NCBI GenBank assembly: GCA_963825255.1
Contig: CAWGSF010000011.1
Coordinates: 1-64,000, forward strand
DNA from: JAIBJN01 sp963825255
Lineage (GTDB): Bacteria > Actinomycetota > Thermoleophilia > Gaiellales > Gaiellaceae
Direction: 5' to 3'
Length of the DNA: 64,000 bases
The translations under genes and the position numbers were made by a program. The notes under the pieces were generated by a model that did not search any database, was not told where the DNA came from, and was given only the letters and a program-made list of their open reading frames with translations. Shown one piece after another: positions 14,276 to 23,973 of this stretch; the stretch's first letter is position 1, and the number at the start of each line of letters is the position of its first letter.

Positions 14276-15310
14276 TTAGTGAACCAGCTCGCGGGTGAGC
14301 CCCAGGCGATTCGTCGCGCCTCGGCGTCGGCGGTCACGAGCTCGTCGAGCGATCCGGCCGGGGCAGGATCGACCTGGCGAGGGTCCACTCGACGACATCC
14401 GAAATGCCGAGGAACGGGAGCGCGCCCTCGAGGAAGGCAGCCACCGCGACCTCGTTGGCGGCGTTGAGGATGCAGGGCGCCGTCCCCCTGGCTTCACCGG
14501 CGGCCCGCGCGAGCCGGAGGCAGGGGAACGCGTCCTCGTCGGGCGAGGCGACGAGGACGAGACCGCCCGCGAGGTCGAGCGGCTCGATCGGGGTCGCCGC
14601 GCGCTCGGGGTAGGTGAGCGCGTACGAGATCGGCACGCGCATGTCGGGGTAGCCGAGGTGAGCGAGCGAGGCGCCGTCGCGGAGCCGCACGAGCGCGTGC
14701 ACGACCGACGTCGGGTGCACGACCACCTCGATCCGCTCGTACGGGAGCGCGAAGAGGAAGTGCGCCTCGATGAGCTCGAGGCCCTTGTTCATCAGCGTCG
14801 GGGAGTCGACGATCTTGGGGCCGATGCCCCACTTCGGCGCAGGCGCTCGATGGCGCGAGCTCGCGCATGCTCCGCGGAAGGCCGCGACGGTGACGCGAGC
14901 GAGCCGACGGACTCCGGCGCCCGCCCGTCGAGGAGCTGGAAGGCGGCGGAATGCTCCGAGTCGACGGGGAGCAGCCGCCCTCCCCCCCGCTCCCAGACGG
15001 CGACTGCGAGAGGCCCGCCCGCCACGAGGCTCTCCTTGTTGGCCAGGGCCAGGTCGATCCCGTTCTCGAGCGTCCACAGCGTGGCGGGAAGCCCGGCGAA
15101 CCCGACGACGGCGTTGAGGACGACGTCCGGCTCGGCCCGTTCGAGCAGGTCGGTGAGGTCCCTTCCGACCTGGGTGAGCGGCGCGAGCCCGTCGATCGGA
15201 GCGGAGCCCGAGGCGGCCGCGACGAGCTGGAGGTCGGGATGGCTCTCGACGATCTCGAGCGCCTGGCGACCGATCGAGCCGGTCGCGCCGAGGAGGGCGA
15301 CGCGCTTCAT
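14276..15310 (-). CDS. dxr: 1-deoxy-D-xylulose 5-phosphate reductoisomerase (frameshifted, internally shortened)
   Basis: The N-terminal NADPH-binding domain is intact: MKRVALLGATGSIGRQALE, then LANKESLVAGGPLAVAV and LLPVDSEHSAAFQLL. After ESVGSL (near 14890) the frame breaks. The region normally holding the TASGGPF and HPTW segments is garbled and about 20 residues short. The sequence resumes KWGIGPKIVDSPTLMNKGLE, then HPTSVVHALVRLRDGASLAH and CILNAANEVAVAAFL. A final shift near 14340 allows an end at TAA 14278-14276, just before the rseP ribosome site. The frame also reads through toward rseP, so the stop is inferred. About 344 aa, versus roughly 380 in the family. Second enzyme of the MEP pathway. 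Confidence 0.85.
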
Positions 15311-15336
15311 CGGGGCCAGTGTAGGCGGCCGGTCTC

Positions 15337-16132
<796 letters not shown>

Positions 16133-16136
<4 letters not shown>

Positions 16137-16882
16137 CGACCGCCGAAGCGCCGGCGGCGGCTCGAGTACTGGGCGAGCGCCTCTCGGAGCTGGCGCTCTC
16201 CGAAGTCGGGCCACAGGGTGTCGACGAAGACGAGCTCCGTGTAGGCGAGTTGCCAGAGGAGGAAGTTCGAGATCCGCAGCTCGCCCGACGTCCGGATGAG
16301 AAGGTCGGGCTCGGGCATCTCCGGCGCGTAGAGCCGCGCGGCGATGGCGTTCTCGTCGATGTCCCGTGGGTCGACGCCCTCCTCGACGAGCCTCCGCGCC
16401 GCCTCGACGATCTCGGCCCGGCCGCCGTAGTCGAAGGCGATCCAGAGCTGGAGCCGCTCGTTGGCGGCCGTCTCGCCCTCGAGCCGCTCGATCTTCGCGA
16501 GCAGCTCGGGCGTCGCCCGATCGCGCCTGCCGATGAAGCGTGTGCGGACGCCCTCGCGGGCGAGGGCGGGGAGCTCTCGCTCGATCGTCTCGACGAAGAT
16601 CCCCATGAGCGCGTCGATCTCGTCTGAGGAGCGCGACCAGTTCTCGGTCGAGAACGCGTAGACGCAGAGCGACTCGACGCCGAGGTCGATCGCGGCCTCC
16701 ACCGACCGCCGCAGCGCCTGCGTCCCGGCGCGGTGCCCCGCGGCGACCGGGAGCCGGCGGCGGCGGGCCCAGCGCCCGTTCCCGTCCATGATGATCGCGA
16801 CCGAGCGCGCGACGTCCGGAAGCTCGCGCTCGCCCGCGGGCCTGAAGCCCCGCAGTGTCCGCAGTTTCGTGAGGAGGTTCAC
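16133..16882 (-). CDS. uppS: Isoprenyl (undecaprenyl) diphosphate synthase
   Basis: The 249-aa cis-prenyltransferase produces the C55 lipid carrier for cell-wall synthesis. VAIIMDGNGRWARRRRLPVA holds the catalytic Asp. VYAFSTENWSRSSDEIDALM, the RRDRATPELL region and the C-terminal substrate motif LIRTSGELRISNFLLWQLAY, then VDTLWPDFGERQL, are all present. The frame is intact. It precedes cdsA with an ATGA overlap and follows frr by 24 bp. Product chain length cannot be read from the sequence. Confidence 0.95.
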
Positions 16883-16906
16883 GTTCCTAAGTCTGAGGCG
16901 GCCGCC

Positions 16907-17464
16907 TCAGACCTCCATGATCTCCTCTTCCTTCTTCTTCAGAAGGTCGTCGATCTTCGTGATGTGCTCGTCCGTGAGCTTCTGGGCCCGCTCCTCGGCG
17001 CGCCGTTCCTCGTCGTCGCCCACGTCGCCGTCGCGCACGAGCTCCTTCAGGTGGTGCATGACGTCACGCCGGACGTTGCGCACCGCGACCCGCCCCTCCT
17101 CGGCGAGGTTCCGCACGACCTTGACGAGGTCCTTCCGCCGCTCCTCGGTGAGCTGCGGGATCGGGAGGCGGACGATCTTGCCGTCGTTCGAGGGCGTGAG
17201 GTCGAGCTCCGACTCGAGGAGCGCCCGCTCGATCGTCTTGATGGAGCTGGGGTCATACGGCTGGATCGTGAGAAGTCTCGGCTCGGGGACGTTGATCGTC
17301 GCCAGCTGGTTCAGCGGCGTCTCCTGCCCGTAGTAGTCGACCTTGACTCGGTCGAGCAACGCCGCCGAGGCGCGCCCGGTGCGCACGCTGTTGAAGCCGT
17401 GGGCGGTGGCCTCCACCGACTTGTCCATGCGTCGCTTCGCGTCGTCGAGCAGATCGTCGATCAT
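16907..17464 (-). CDS. frr: Ribosome recycling factor
   Basis: The 185-aa protein is the normal length for RRF. MIDDLLDDAKRRMDKSVEAT begins the three-helix bundle. NSVRTGRASAALLDRVKVDY, PLNQLATINVPEPRLLTIQP and LPIPQLTEERRKDLVKVVRN are family hallmarks. The C-terminal helix ends KKKEEEIMEV. It splits post-termination ribosomes together with EF-G. ATG 17464 overlaps the pyrH stop (ATGA). Confidence 0.97.
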   Translation of the reverse strand: MIDDLLDDAKRRMDKSVEATAHGFNSVRTGRASAALLDRVKVDYYGQETPLNQLATINVPEPRLLTIQPYDPSSIKTIERALLESELDLTPSNDGKIVRLPIPQLTEERRKDLVKVVRNLAEEGRVAVRNVRRDVMHHLKELVRDGDVGDDEERRAEERAQKLTDEHITKIDDLLKKKEEEIMEV

Positions 17465-18234
17465 GCGTCCCTCCGAGGCGTCGAGATGATCGTGCCGACC
17501 CGCTCGCCGGCGACGACGCGCTCGATCGTGCCCGCGTCGTCGAGGCCGAAGACGTAGATCGGCAGCCCGTTGTCCATGCAGAGCGTGAGCGCGGTCGTGT
17601 CCATCACCTTGAGGCCGCGCTCGATGGCCTCGAGGTGCGTCAGCTCGGGGAGGAAGCGCGCCTCGGGGTCGACGGCCGGGTCCCCGTCGTAGACCCCGTC
17701 CACGCCGTTCTTGCCCATCAGGATGCCGTCCGCCCCCACCTCGAGCGCGCGGAGAGCCGCGGCCGTGTCCGTGGTGAAGAACGGGTTGCCCGTCCCCGCC
17801 GCGAAGATCACGACCCTGCCCTTCTCGAAGTGGCGGATCGCGCGTCGCCGGATGTACGGCTCGGCGACCTCGCTCACCGTGATCGCCGAGAGCACCCGCG
17901 TGTGGGCGCCGATGCGCTCGAGAGCGTCCTGCATCGTGAGGCAGTTGAGCACCGTCGCGAGCATCCCGGCATAGTCGGCGGTCGCCCGGTCCATGCCCTC
18001 GGCCGCCGCACGCATTCCCCGGTAGATGTTCCCGGCCCCGATCACGATCGCCGTCTCGACGCCGAGATCGTGAACGCGCTTCACCTCGGCGGCGAGCGCC
18101 TCGACACGCTCCGGGCTGATGCCGTACGGCTCGTCGCCCATCAGCGCCTCCCCGGAGAGCTTGAGGAGGATGCGGCGGAAGACGGCGCCCTCCGGTGCCG
18201 GAGCGACCGCCTCCCGTTCGGCCCGTGCGCTCAC
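17461..18234 (-). CDS. pyrH: UMP kinase
   Basis: GTG 18234 overlaps the tsf stop and gives 257 aa. An N-terminal extension of about 18 residues precedes FRRILLKLSGEALMGDEPYG. AIVIGAGNIYRGM and MDRATADYAGMLATVLNCLT (UMP/GTP sites) are followed by VVIFAAGTGNPFFTTDTAAA, DGILMGKNGVDGVYDGDP and the C-terminal DTTALTLCMDNGLPIYVFGL. UMP kinase converts UMP to UDP and is typically a hexamer regulated by GTP and UTP. Its place between tsf and frr is the standard bacterial order. Confidence 0.96.
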   Translation of the reverse strand: MSARAEREAVAPAPEGAVFRRILLKLSGEALMGDEPYGISPERVEALAAEVKRVHDLGVETAIVIGAGNIYRGMRAAAEGMDRATADYAGMLATVLNCLTMQDALERIGAHTRVLSAITVSEVAEPYIRRRAIRHFEKGRVVIFAAGTGNPFFTTDTAAALRALEVGADGILMGKNGVDGVYDGDPAVDPEARFLPELTHLEAIERGLKVMDTTALTLCMDNGLPIYVFGLDDAGTIERVVAGERVGTIISTPRRDA

Positions 18235-19032
18235 CGGCCGACGTTGTAGAGCGCGAACGCCCGGACGTCGGCGTCGTGCTCGGCGAGCGCGCGGCCGACG
18301 GTCAGGCTCGGGTCGTGGATCCAGTCCTGGTCGACGAGCACGGTCGCCGCGAAGAAGCGCTTGGCGAGCATCCCCTCGACGATCTTCCCGCGGGCCTCCT
18401 CGGGCTTCGCCGTCACCTCGGGGAGCTTCTCGTAGATCGCCCGCTCGTTCTCGACGTCCTCCGGCGACACGTCCTCCCGGCTCACGCACCTCGGTCGCGC
18501 GGCGGCGATATGCATCGCCACCATCCGGGCGAGCTCGGGGGTCGCCCGGGCGAGGACGAGGACGCCGATCTTCTGGCGCGGGCGGGTGGATGTACGACGA
18601 GACGACCTCCCCCTCCCCCGCGACATAGCGCTCGGCTCCGGCGAGAACGACGTTCTCGCCGAGCTTGGCCACGAGCGCGACGCGCTCCTCCTCGAAGACG
18701 GAGACGGCCTCCGGCCCCTCGACGAAGACGACGTCGAGGAGGTGCTGCGCGAAATCGCGGAACTCCTCGTTGCCGGACACCGGCTCGGTCTCGCAGCCGA
18801 CGGCGACGATCGCGCCCACCGAGCCGTCGACGCGCGCGAGCACGGTGCCCTCGGTCGTCTCTTTGCCCTCGCGCTTGGCAGCGTCGGCGAGGCCCTTCTC
18901 GCGGAGGAGCTTCCTCGCCTCCTCGAGGTCGCCGCCCGTCTCGACGAGCGCACGCTTGCAGTCCATCATCCCCGCGCCGGTCAGGTCGCGGAGCTCCTTG
19001 ACGAGCGCCGCGGAGATCTCGGTGGTGCTCAC
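18231..19032 (-). CDS. tsf: Elongation factor Ts (one frameshift)
   Basis: GTG 19032 (VSTTEISAALVKELRDLTGA) overlaps the rpsB stop. GMMDCKRALVETGGDLEEAR is the EF-Ts N-terminal motif and KGLADAAKREGKETTEG follows. The frame shifts near 18590 from SSYIHPP into KIGVLVLARATPELARM, then VAMHIAAARPRCVSREDVSP and the C-terminal dimerisation part ending YNVGR. About 267 aa after correction. It exchanges GDP for GTP on EF-Tu. The motif ETEPVSGNEEF varies slightly from the usual ETDFVARN. Confidence 0.92.
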
Positions 19033-19868
19033 TCGGCCCCCTCCCCACCTTCCGCAGCCTCGGGCTCCGGCGCCTCGGCGACGGCGACCGCCGCCTTCTC
19101 CGGCTCCGCCTCGGTCTCGACCTCGGCCTCCGCCTCGGGCGCGCTCTCGGGCTCCGGGGCGGGCGCGGCCATCTCCTGGGCGGTGACCTTGGTCTTCCCG
19201 GCCTCGATCGCGTCGGCGATCACGCGGACGACGAGGCTGCAGGAGCGAATGGCGTCGTCGTTCCCGGGAATGACGAAGTCGGCGTCGTCCGGGTCGCAGT
19301 TCGTGTCCACGAGGGCAATGACCGGCAGGCCGAGCCGGCGGGCCTCCCGGACGGCGAGCTGCTCCTTGCGGAGATCGATGACGAACACCGCGTCGGGGAG
19401 AGACTTCATGTCGGCGACGCCGCCCAGGTTGATGTCGAGCTTCTCGAGCTCGGCGACCATGGCGATCCGCTCCTTCGGGGGCAGGAGCTCGAGCTGGCCC
19501 TCGTCGCGGAGTCGCCGAAGCTCGTGCAGGCGGGCGATGCGCTCCGAGATCGTGCGCCAGTTCGTCAGAAGGCCGCCCAGCCAGCGGTGGTTCACGTACG
19601 GCATGCCGACGCGGATGGCCTCCTCCTTGATCGAGTCCTGGCACTGCTTCTTCGTCCCGACGAACAGGATCGAGCCGCCCCGCTCCGCGACATTGCGCGC
19701 GAAGGCGTACGCCTGCTCGACCAGCTCCAGCGTCTGCTGGAGGTCGATGATGTAGATGCCGCCCCGCTCCGTGAAGATGAAGCGGCGCATCTTCGGGTTC
19801 CAGCGGCGGGTCTGGTGGCCGAAGTGCACTCCGGCCTCCAGAAGCTCGCGCATGGAGACGACGGACAC
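19029..19868 (-). CDS. rpsB: 30S ribosomal protein S2
   Basis: GTG 19868 is preceded by GAGGAGGAATCC, a near-perfect ribosome site, and gives VSVVSMRELLEAGVHFGHQT. NPKMRRFIFTERGGIYIIDL, FVGTKKQCQDSIKEEA, WLGGLLTNWRTI and VIALVDTNCDPDDADFVIPG are S2 signatures. The last ~45 residues are a Glu/Ala/Pro-rich tail (EAEAEVETEAEPEKAA), common in high-GC actinobacteria. 279 aa. It is the first gene of the leftward rpsB-proS operon, with a roughly 100-nt leader that could host the S2 autoregulatory structure. Confidence 0.97.
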   Translation of the reverse strand: MSVVSMRELLEAGVHFGHQTRRWNPKMRRFIFTERGGIYIIDLQQTLELVEQAYAFARNVAERGGSILFVGTKKQCQDSIKEEAIRVGMPYVNHRWLGGLLTNWRTISERIARLHELRRLRDEGQLELLPPKERIAMVAELEKLDINLGGVADMKSLPDAVFVIDLRKEQLAVREARRLGLPVIALVDTNCDPDDADFVIPGNDDAIRSCSLVVRVIADAIEAGKTKVTAQEMAAPAPEPESAPEAEAEVETEAEPEKAAVAVAEAPEPEAAEGGEGAE

Positions 19869-20010
19869 GGATTCCTCCTCGGTTGGTTGTCGTATCGGCC
19901 GGCGGGAACGGGTGGAACCGGGCCAGTGCCCGGCACCGCCACCCGAGCGCTCCGCCGGGTCGGGTGCAAAACCGCTGCATTCTAGCCGATGCCGTCCGTA
20001 GGCTGAGAGC
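19869..20010. promoter_or_regulatory. Divergent promoter region, rpsB and GGDEF gene
   Basis: On the minus strand TAGAAT (19984-19979) is a near-consensus -10 for rpsB, leaving a GC-rich leader of about 104 nt. On the plus strand TAGGCT (19999-20004) ends 6 bp before GTG 20011, a leaderless arrangement. No clear -35 box is seen for either. Confidence 0.5.
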
Positions 20011-20802
20011 GTGCACGGGGTCGTGAGGCAGTCCGCATGGGATCTTGCTGTCGAGTGTGTCGAGGAGGAGCTCGCCGGCGGAGCCGTGCCCTCGCTCGAG
20101 CGCCTCGGCCGTCTCGGGCAGCTGGGCTCCCTCCCCTCCTTCATCGCGGCGCTCGGCGACGACGAGGAGCCCGCCGCGCTCACGGCAGACTTCGCCCGCG
20201 AGCGCGAAAGCCTGGGCTTCGCCCCGGCCGAGATCGCCGCCGAGCTCCTCACGCTCGGGAGCGTGCTCGAGCGCCACGGCGAGACGGATGCCCGCGGGAT
20301 CGTCGACCGCTGCCTGCTCGCCTACGTGGACCACGTCACCGGGGAGCTGGCCGAGCGGGCGCGCCGTGATCCCCTCACGGGGCTCCTCAACCACCGCGCC
20401 TTCCACGCCCAGCTCTCCGCAGAGGCCGCGCGTGCCCGCCGCTACCGCGGTCGGATCGCGCTGGTCGCCTTCGACCTCGACCGCTTCAAGGAGACGAACG
20501 ACAGGGAGGGGCACCAGGAGGGCGACCGGCTCCTTCGGGCCTTCGCCTCCGCGCTCCAGGCGACCGTTCGCGCGACGGACTTCGCGGGTCGGACAGGCGG
20601 CGACGAGTTCGCCGCCCTCCTGCTCGAGGCCGAGGCCGACGACGTGGGCGTGTTCCTCGACCGGCTCAGGGAATCCGTCCCCGACGCTCTCGTGTTCAGC
20701 GCCGGCGCCGCCTTCCTGCCTGACGAGTCGTCGACCCCGGAGCAGCTCGTCGCGGCGGCCGACCGGCGGCTCTACGCGGACAAGGCCGTCCGCGCGGCCT
20801 AG
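20011..20802 (+). CDS. Diguanylate cyclase (GGDEF) with helical N-terminal domain
   Basis: The 263-aa protein has residues 1-115 as an all-helical domain without recognisable sensor family. The GGDEF domain runs from about residue 118 (RRDPLTGLLNHRAF), with VAFDLDRFKETNDREGHQ (substrate and metal Asp), the inhibitory site RATD five residues before GGDEF, and AADRRLYADKA at the end. Active-site and I-site residues are all intact, so it should make c-di-GMP and be product-inhibited. GTG 20011 is chosen because TAGGCT lies 6 bp upstream. No membrane segment, so cytoplasmic. Confidence 0.9.
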   Translation: MHGVVRQSAWDLAVECVEEELAGGAVPSLERLGRLGQLGSLPSFIAALGDDEEPAALTADFARERESLGFAPAEIAAELLTLGSVLERHGETDARGIVDRCLLAYVDHVTGELAERARRDPLTGLLNHRAFHAQLSAEAARARRYRGRIALVAFDLDRFKETNDREGHQEGDRLLRAFASALQATVRATDFAGRTGGDEFAALLLEAEADDVGVFLDRLRESVPDALVFSAGAAFLPDESSTPEQLVAAADRRLYADKAVRAA

Positions 20803-20805
20803 CGC

Positions 20806-23800
20806 CTAGAACCGCTTCTCGACCGAGCTGACCTTGTCGGAGGCGTCCCGGCGCGCGCGGTCGGTTCCGGAGCCGCCCTTGATGGTCGTCTCCTTCTTCC
20901 CGTCGCGCGTGACGAGCGCGTCGTTGCCGCCGCCGGCGTCGAAGCGGTCCACGCCCTTGCCGCCCGTGAGCGTGTCGTTGCCGTCGCCGCCGCAGATGAG
21001 GTCGTTGCCGCCGCCGCCCTTGATCTTGTCGTTCCCGCCCAGGCCGACGATGACGTCCGCGCCGTTCGTGCCGGTGATCGTGTCGGCGCCGTTCGTTCCG
21101 ACCCTCGTCGCGGGCTGGCCCAGGCAGCCCGCCCGCGCGAGCCCGTAGACCTCGAGCTCGGCCAGGTCGATCCAGCTCGCGTTGCCCTGATTCGAGAGCA
21201 TCGTGAAGCGAACGAAGCCGACGCCGGTGCGCGGCGTGATCGGGATCGCATTGAGGTGGTGCGCCTGCCCCAGGGTGAAGGAGCCGGTCTGCACGGTCGT
21301 CCACGACCCGCTCGCCCCCGTCTTCGAGACCTCGATCCGGTAGTCCCTCGTCGAGGCGTTGTCCGGGTCGCCGCAGATGGCGCCCGGGTCGACCCCGAAC
21401 TCGGTCACGTCCACGAACGACGGGAGCTTGACGGTCAGCGAGCGCGCCGCCCCGATCTGGGACGACCAGCCGACGCCGAGGAAGTGGTCGATCGCCTGTC
21501 CCGGCCCGCACCCGAGCGCGCTGTAGTCCGGCCCCGTGAACGAGGACACGCGCCCGCCGCCGTCGTAGGCGGCCCAGTCGCGGCGGGTCTGGAAGTCGAC
21601 CGGCGACTCGGTGTCCGCGACCACGGTGACGTCTTCGTCCGTCTCCCAGTGAAAGCCCGCCTTCGAGGCCGTCAGCGTCGGGTAGGTCGTCACGGGGACG
21701 TTCGCGAGGGAGTAGTGGCCGGCGGCGTCGCTGGTCGCGGAGAAGCCGGGCCCGTCGAACTCGACGTGGACGCCGGCCAGCGGAAGGCCGCTGTCCGAGT
21801 CGGTCACGGTGCCGGCGACCGATCCGACGCCGTCGCTCGGGTCCGGCGGCAGGGCGAAGCTCTCGACCGGCGCCATGTCGTTCGGCCCGTTGGTCGTGGC
21901 GAAGTAGCCCATCCCGCGCGCTGCGAAGACCTGCCAGACCTGGCTCTCGCGGTTCGTGCGGCCGTCGAGGACTCCGACCTGGTTGGCGGCGAGGATGGCG
22001 TCGCGCATCTCGAGAAACGACGGGTTCGTGGGAGAGAGCCGCATCGCCTCGGTGACGAGGAAGCGGGAGTCCGAGACGCCGACCGCGGTGCGGAGGTCCC
22101 AGAGCGTCTGCGCCCAGATCTCGCCGTCGGCGTGTACCTCGGGGCCGCACGAGCAGACCCTCCCCATGTCCCCGAGCGTGTACCCGCCGGCCGACCCGGT
22201 CGCGCTCCCGCCCGGGCAGGCAGTGTTCTTCGGCGTCAGCGGGCAGTCCAGCCCTTCGGTGCGAAGCGTGTGCTTGCCGTTGCCGACGTAGCGGTCGAGC
22301 GTGACCTCGCCGTTGGCGGCCGTGTTCGGCGCGTAGCCCTTCGCGACGAGGTAGTCCATCGCGTACCAGTCGCTCCAGCCCTCGCCCATCGCGGCGGACT
22401 GGAACGCGTCGAGCGCGCTCCAGCCGTCCGCGTACGTGATCAGCCGGCTCGAGAGCCCGTGGGTGTACTCGTGGTAGACCACCGAAGCGTCGTCACCGCC
22501 ATTCACGTCGGGCGTCGGATCGCTGGCGAAGCTTCCGGAGATCGACGTGAAGAGGTACATCTGCATTCGCGGCGCCGACCCGTCCGGCGGCGTGAACATG
22601 TTGGCGTTGTTCACGTGGTCGACGTTCGGCATGTCCACGCCGAGGAACTGCCCCGCCTGCCCCGTCATCGCCCCGTCCGACGCGTGCGCGACGACCCTGT
22701 CTGCGCCGGCGAAGGTGCGGCTCGTCCAGGCGATGTCGGGATCATCCTCGAGGTGGTCGTGGAAGGCGTTGACGAAGTAGAAGACCTGCACGGCGTTCTG
22801 GCGCCGGTTGGCGTACCACCCCGTCTGCTGCGGGTACGGGCCGTTGTCGAAGCTGTCCCACGAGCACGTGCTCAGGTACGGAGCGGTCGGCGCGCAGTAG
22901 CCGTTCGCGTGGGTGAAGGTCTGGAAGGGGAAGCCCGTGGGCGAGTCCGTGGGATCGGTCTCCTCGCTGCCCCACCGGCCCGAGTTCTGCGCGGCGTTGT
23001 CGTCGTTCCAGTCCGAGAAGACGCGGGCGTAGGTTCCACTCAGGGACGTCGCGGCCGCCGATAGCCACCCGAGGCCGGTGAAGTCGCGCCAGCTCTGGGC
23101 CCCGCCCGAGGCCGCGCCCGGGTAGTAGTCCCACGCCTGCCCCCCGACCTCGGTCACCTTGTTGGCGCTCGCGAGCACGTTTCCGGTCCGCGCGTCGACC
23201 AGGGTCGTGTACACCTCGTCCGAGTCGGCACTCGCGGTCACGCGCCAGGCGAGGCGCGTGCCGCCCCCGTCGGTGACGAGCACGAGCGCCGCGTCATGGC
23301 CGCCGGCGAACCGGGTGGCCTGCGCGAGGCCGCGCGGAGCAACGGTCGCCCGCGGAGGAGCGGAGACCGTGCGCCCGGCTGCGCGAAGCGCTGTCACGAC
23401 GGCGGTGGGCGCGCCGACCGACGGGTCGGCCGGAAGCTCGAGATCCGGCACCGGCGAGCCGCCGACGGTCAGGAGCCGTCCGTCCGACGTGACCGTCGCG
23501 CGGAGGTCGTTCGCGAAGGCCGGGATCCCGCCGGCCGTCTGCGCCCAGAGAAGGTGGTGCGCGCCCGCGGCATCCGTCTCGTCGCGGACGAGCCGGAGCC
23601 CGGCGAGGTCGTCCTCGTCGAGCCCGAACACGTCGGGGTGCTCCCGTACGTAGCCGAGGACCACGTCCGCCGGGTCATCCGTCGACGGCTCGGTGAGAAA
23701 GCCGTCGAGGCGGGCGACGAAGTGGGGCGTGCCGGTGACGGGGTCGATGCCGACGACGCCCACCGCGCCGAGCGACGCACGGAGCGCAGCCTGGCCCGAG

Positions 23801-23949
23801 CTCGGCGTTGCTGCGCGGCCCACGGACGGCGCGCGAAGGTTCTCGGATCCCGGACTTGCTGCCGTGGCTGCGGAAACGCCCACGAGCAGGAGCGACGACA
23901 GGATCGCTGCCGGCAGGCGAAAGCGGGCGGGCGGGAGAGGACTGGGCAC
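20806..23949 (-). CDS. Large secreted M36 (fungalysin-type) metalloprotease with discoidin-like and RTX repeats
   Basis: The 1047-aa protein has a signal peptide (FRLPAAILSSLLLVGVSAAT), an FTP/propeptide region (about residues 60-240) and an M36 catalytic domain (about 250-700). The zinc helix is SVVYHEYTHGLSSRLITYA and the downstream glutamate motif is MGEGWSDWYAMDYLV. A carboxypeptidase-regulatory-like beta domain (SVAGTVTDSDSGLPLAGVHV, ~715-790) and a discoidin/F5-8-like domain (~800-955, ending WIDLAELEVYGL) follow. The last ~85 residues carry RTX calcium-binding nonapeptides (GGNDKIKGGGGNDLICGGDG). RTX tails usually imply calcium-triggered folding outside the cell. The frame is intact over 3.1 kb. 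It should digest extracellular protein. Neighbouring genes are unrelated. Confidence 0.88.
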   Translation of the reverse strand: MPSPLPPARFRLPAAILSSLLLVGVSAATAASPGSENLRAPSVGRAATPSSGQAALRASLGAVGVVGIDPVTGTPHFVARLDGFLTEPSTDDPADVVLGYVREHPDVFGLDEDDLAGLRLVRDETDAAGAHHLLWAQTAGGIPAFANDLRATVTSDGRLLTVGGSPVPDLELPADPSVGAPTAVVTALRAAGRTVSAPPRATVAPRGLAQATRFAGGHDAALVLVTDGGGTRLAWRVTASADSDEVYTTLVDARTGNVLASANKVTEVGGQAWDYYPGAASGGAQSWRDFTGLGWLSAAATSLSGTYARVFSDWNDDNAAQNSGRWGSEETDPTDSPTGFPFQTFTHANGYCAPTAPYLSTCSWDSFDNGPYPQQTGWYANRRQNAVQVFYFVNAFHDHLEDDPDIAWTSRTFAGADRVVAHASDGAMTGQAGQFLGVDMPNVDHVNNANMFTPPDGSAPRMQMYLFTSISGSFASDPTPDVNGGDDASVVYHEYTHGLSSRLITYADGWSALDAFQSAAMGEGWSDWYAMDYLVAKGYAPNTAANGEVTLDRYVGNGKHTLRTEGLDCPLTPKNTACPGGSATGSAGGYTLGDMGRVCSCGPEVHADGEIWAQTLWDLRTAVGVSDSRFLVTEAMRLSPTNPSFLEMRDAILAANQVGVLDGRTNRESQVWQVFAARGMGYFATTNGPNDMAPVESFALPPDPSDGVGSVAGTVTDSDSGLPLAGVHVEFDGPGFSATSDAAGHYSLANVPVTTYPTLTASKAGFHWETDEDVTVVADTESPVDFQTRRDWAAYDGGGRVSSFTGPDYSALGCGPGQAIDHFLGVGWSSQIGAARSLTVKLPSFVDVTEFGVDPGAICGDPDNASTRDYRIEVSKTGASGSWTTVQTGSFTLGQAHHLNAIPITPRTGVGFVRFTMLSNQGNASWIDLAELEVYGLARAGCLGQPATRVGTNGADTITGTNGADVIVGLGGNDKIKGGGGNDLICGGDGNDTLTGGKGVDRFDAGGGNDALVTRDGKKETTIKGGSGTDRARRDASDKVSSVEKRF

Positions 23950-23973
23950 GTCGGGGAACCCCCGCGTCTCACG

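Noticed and set aside
17461..20514. A single 1017-codon open frame spanning pyrH, tsf and rpsB
   Set aside because: It only reflects the high GC; the real products are three separate genes with their own starts and overlaps.
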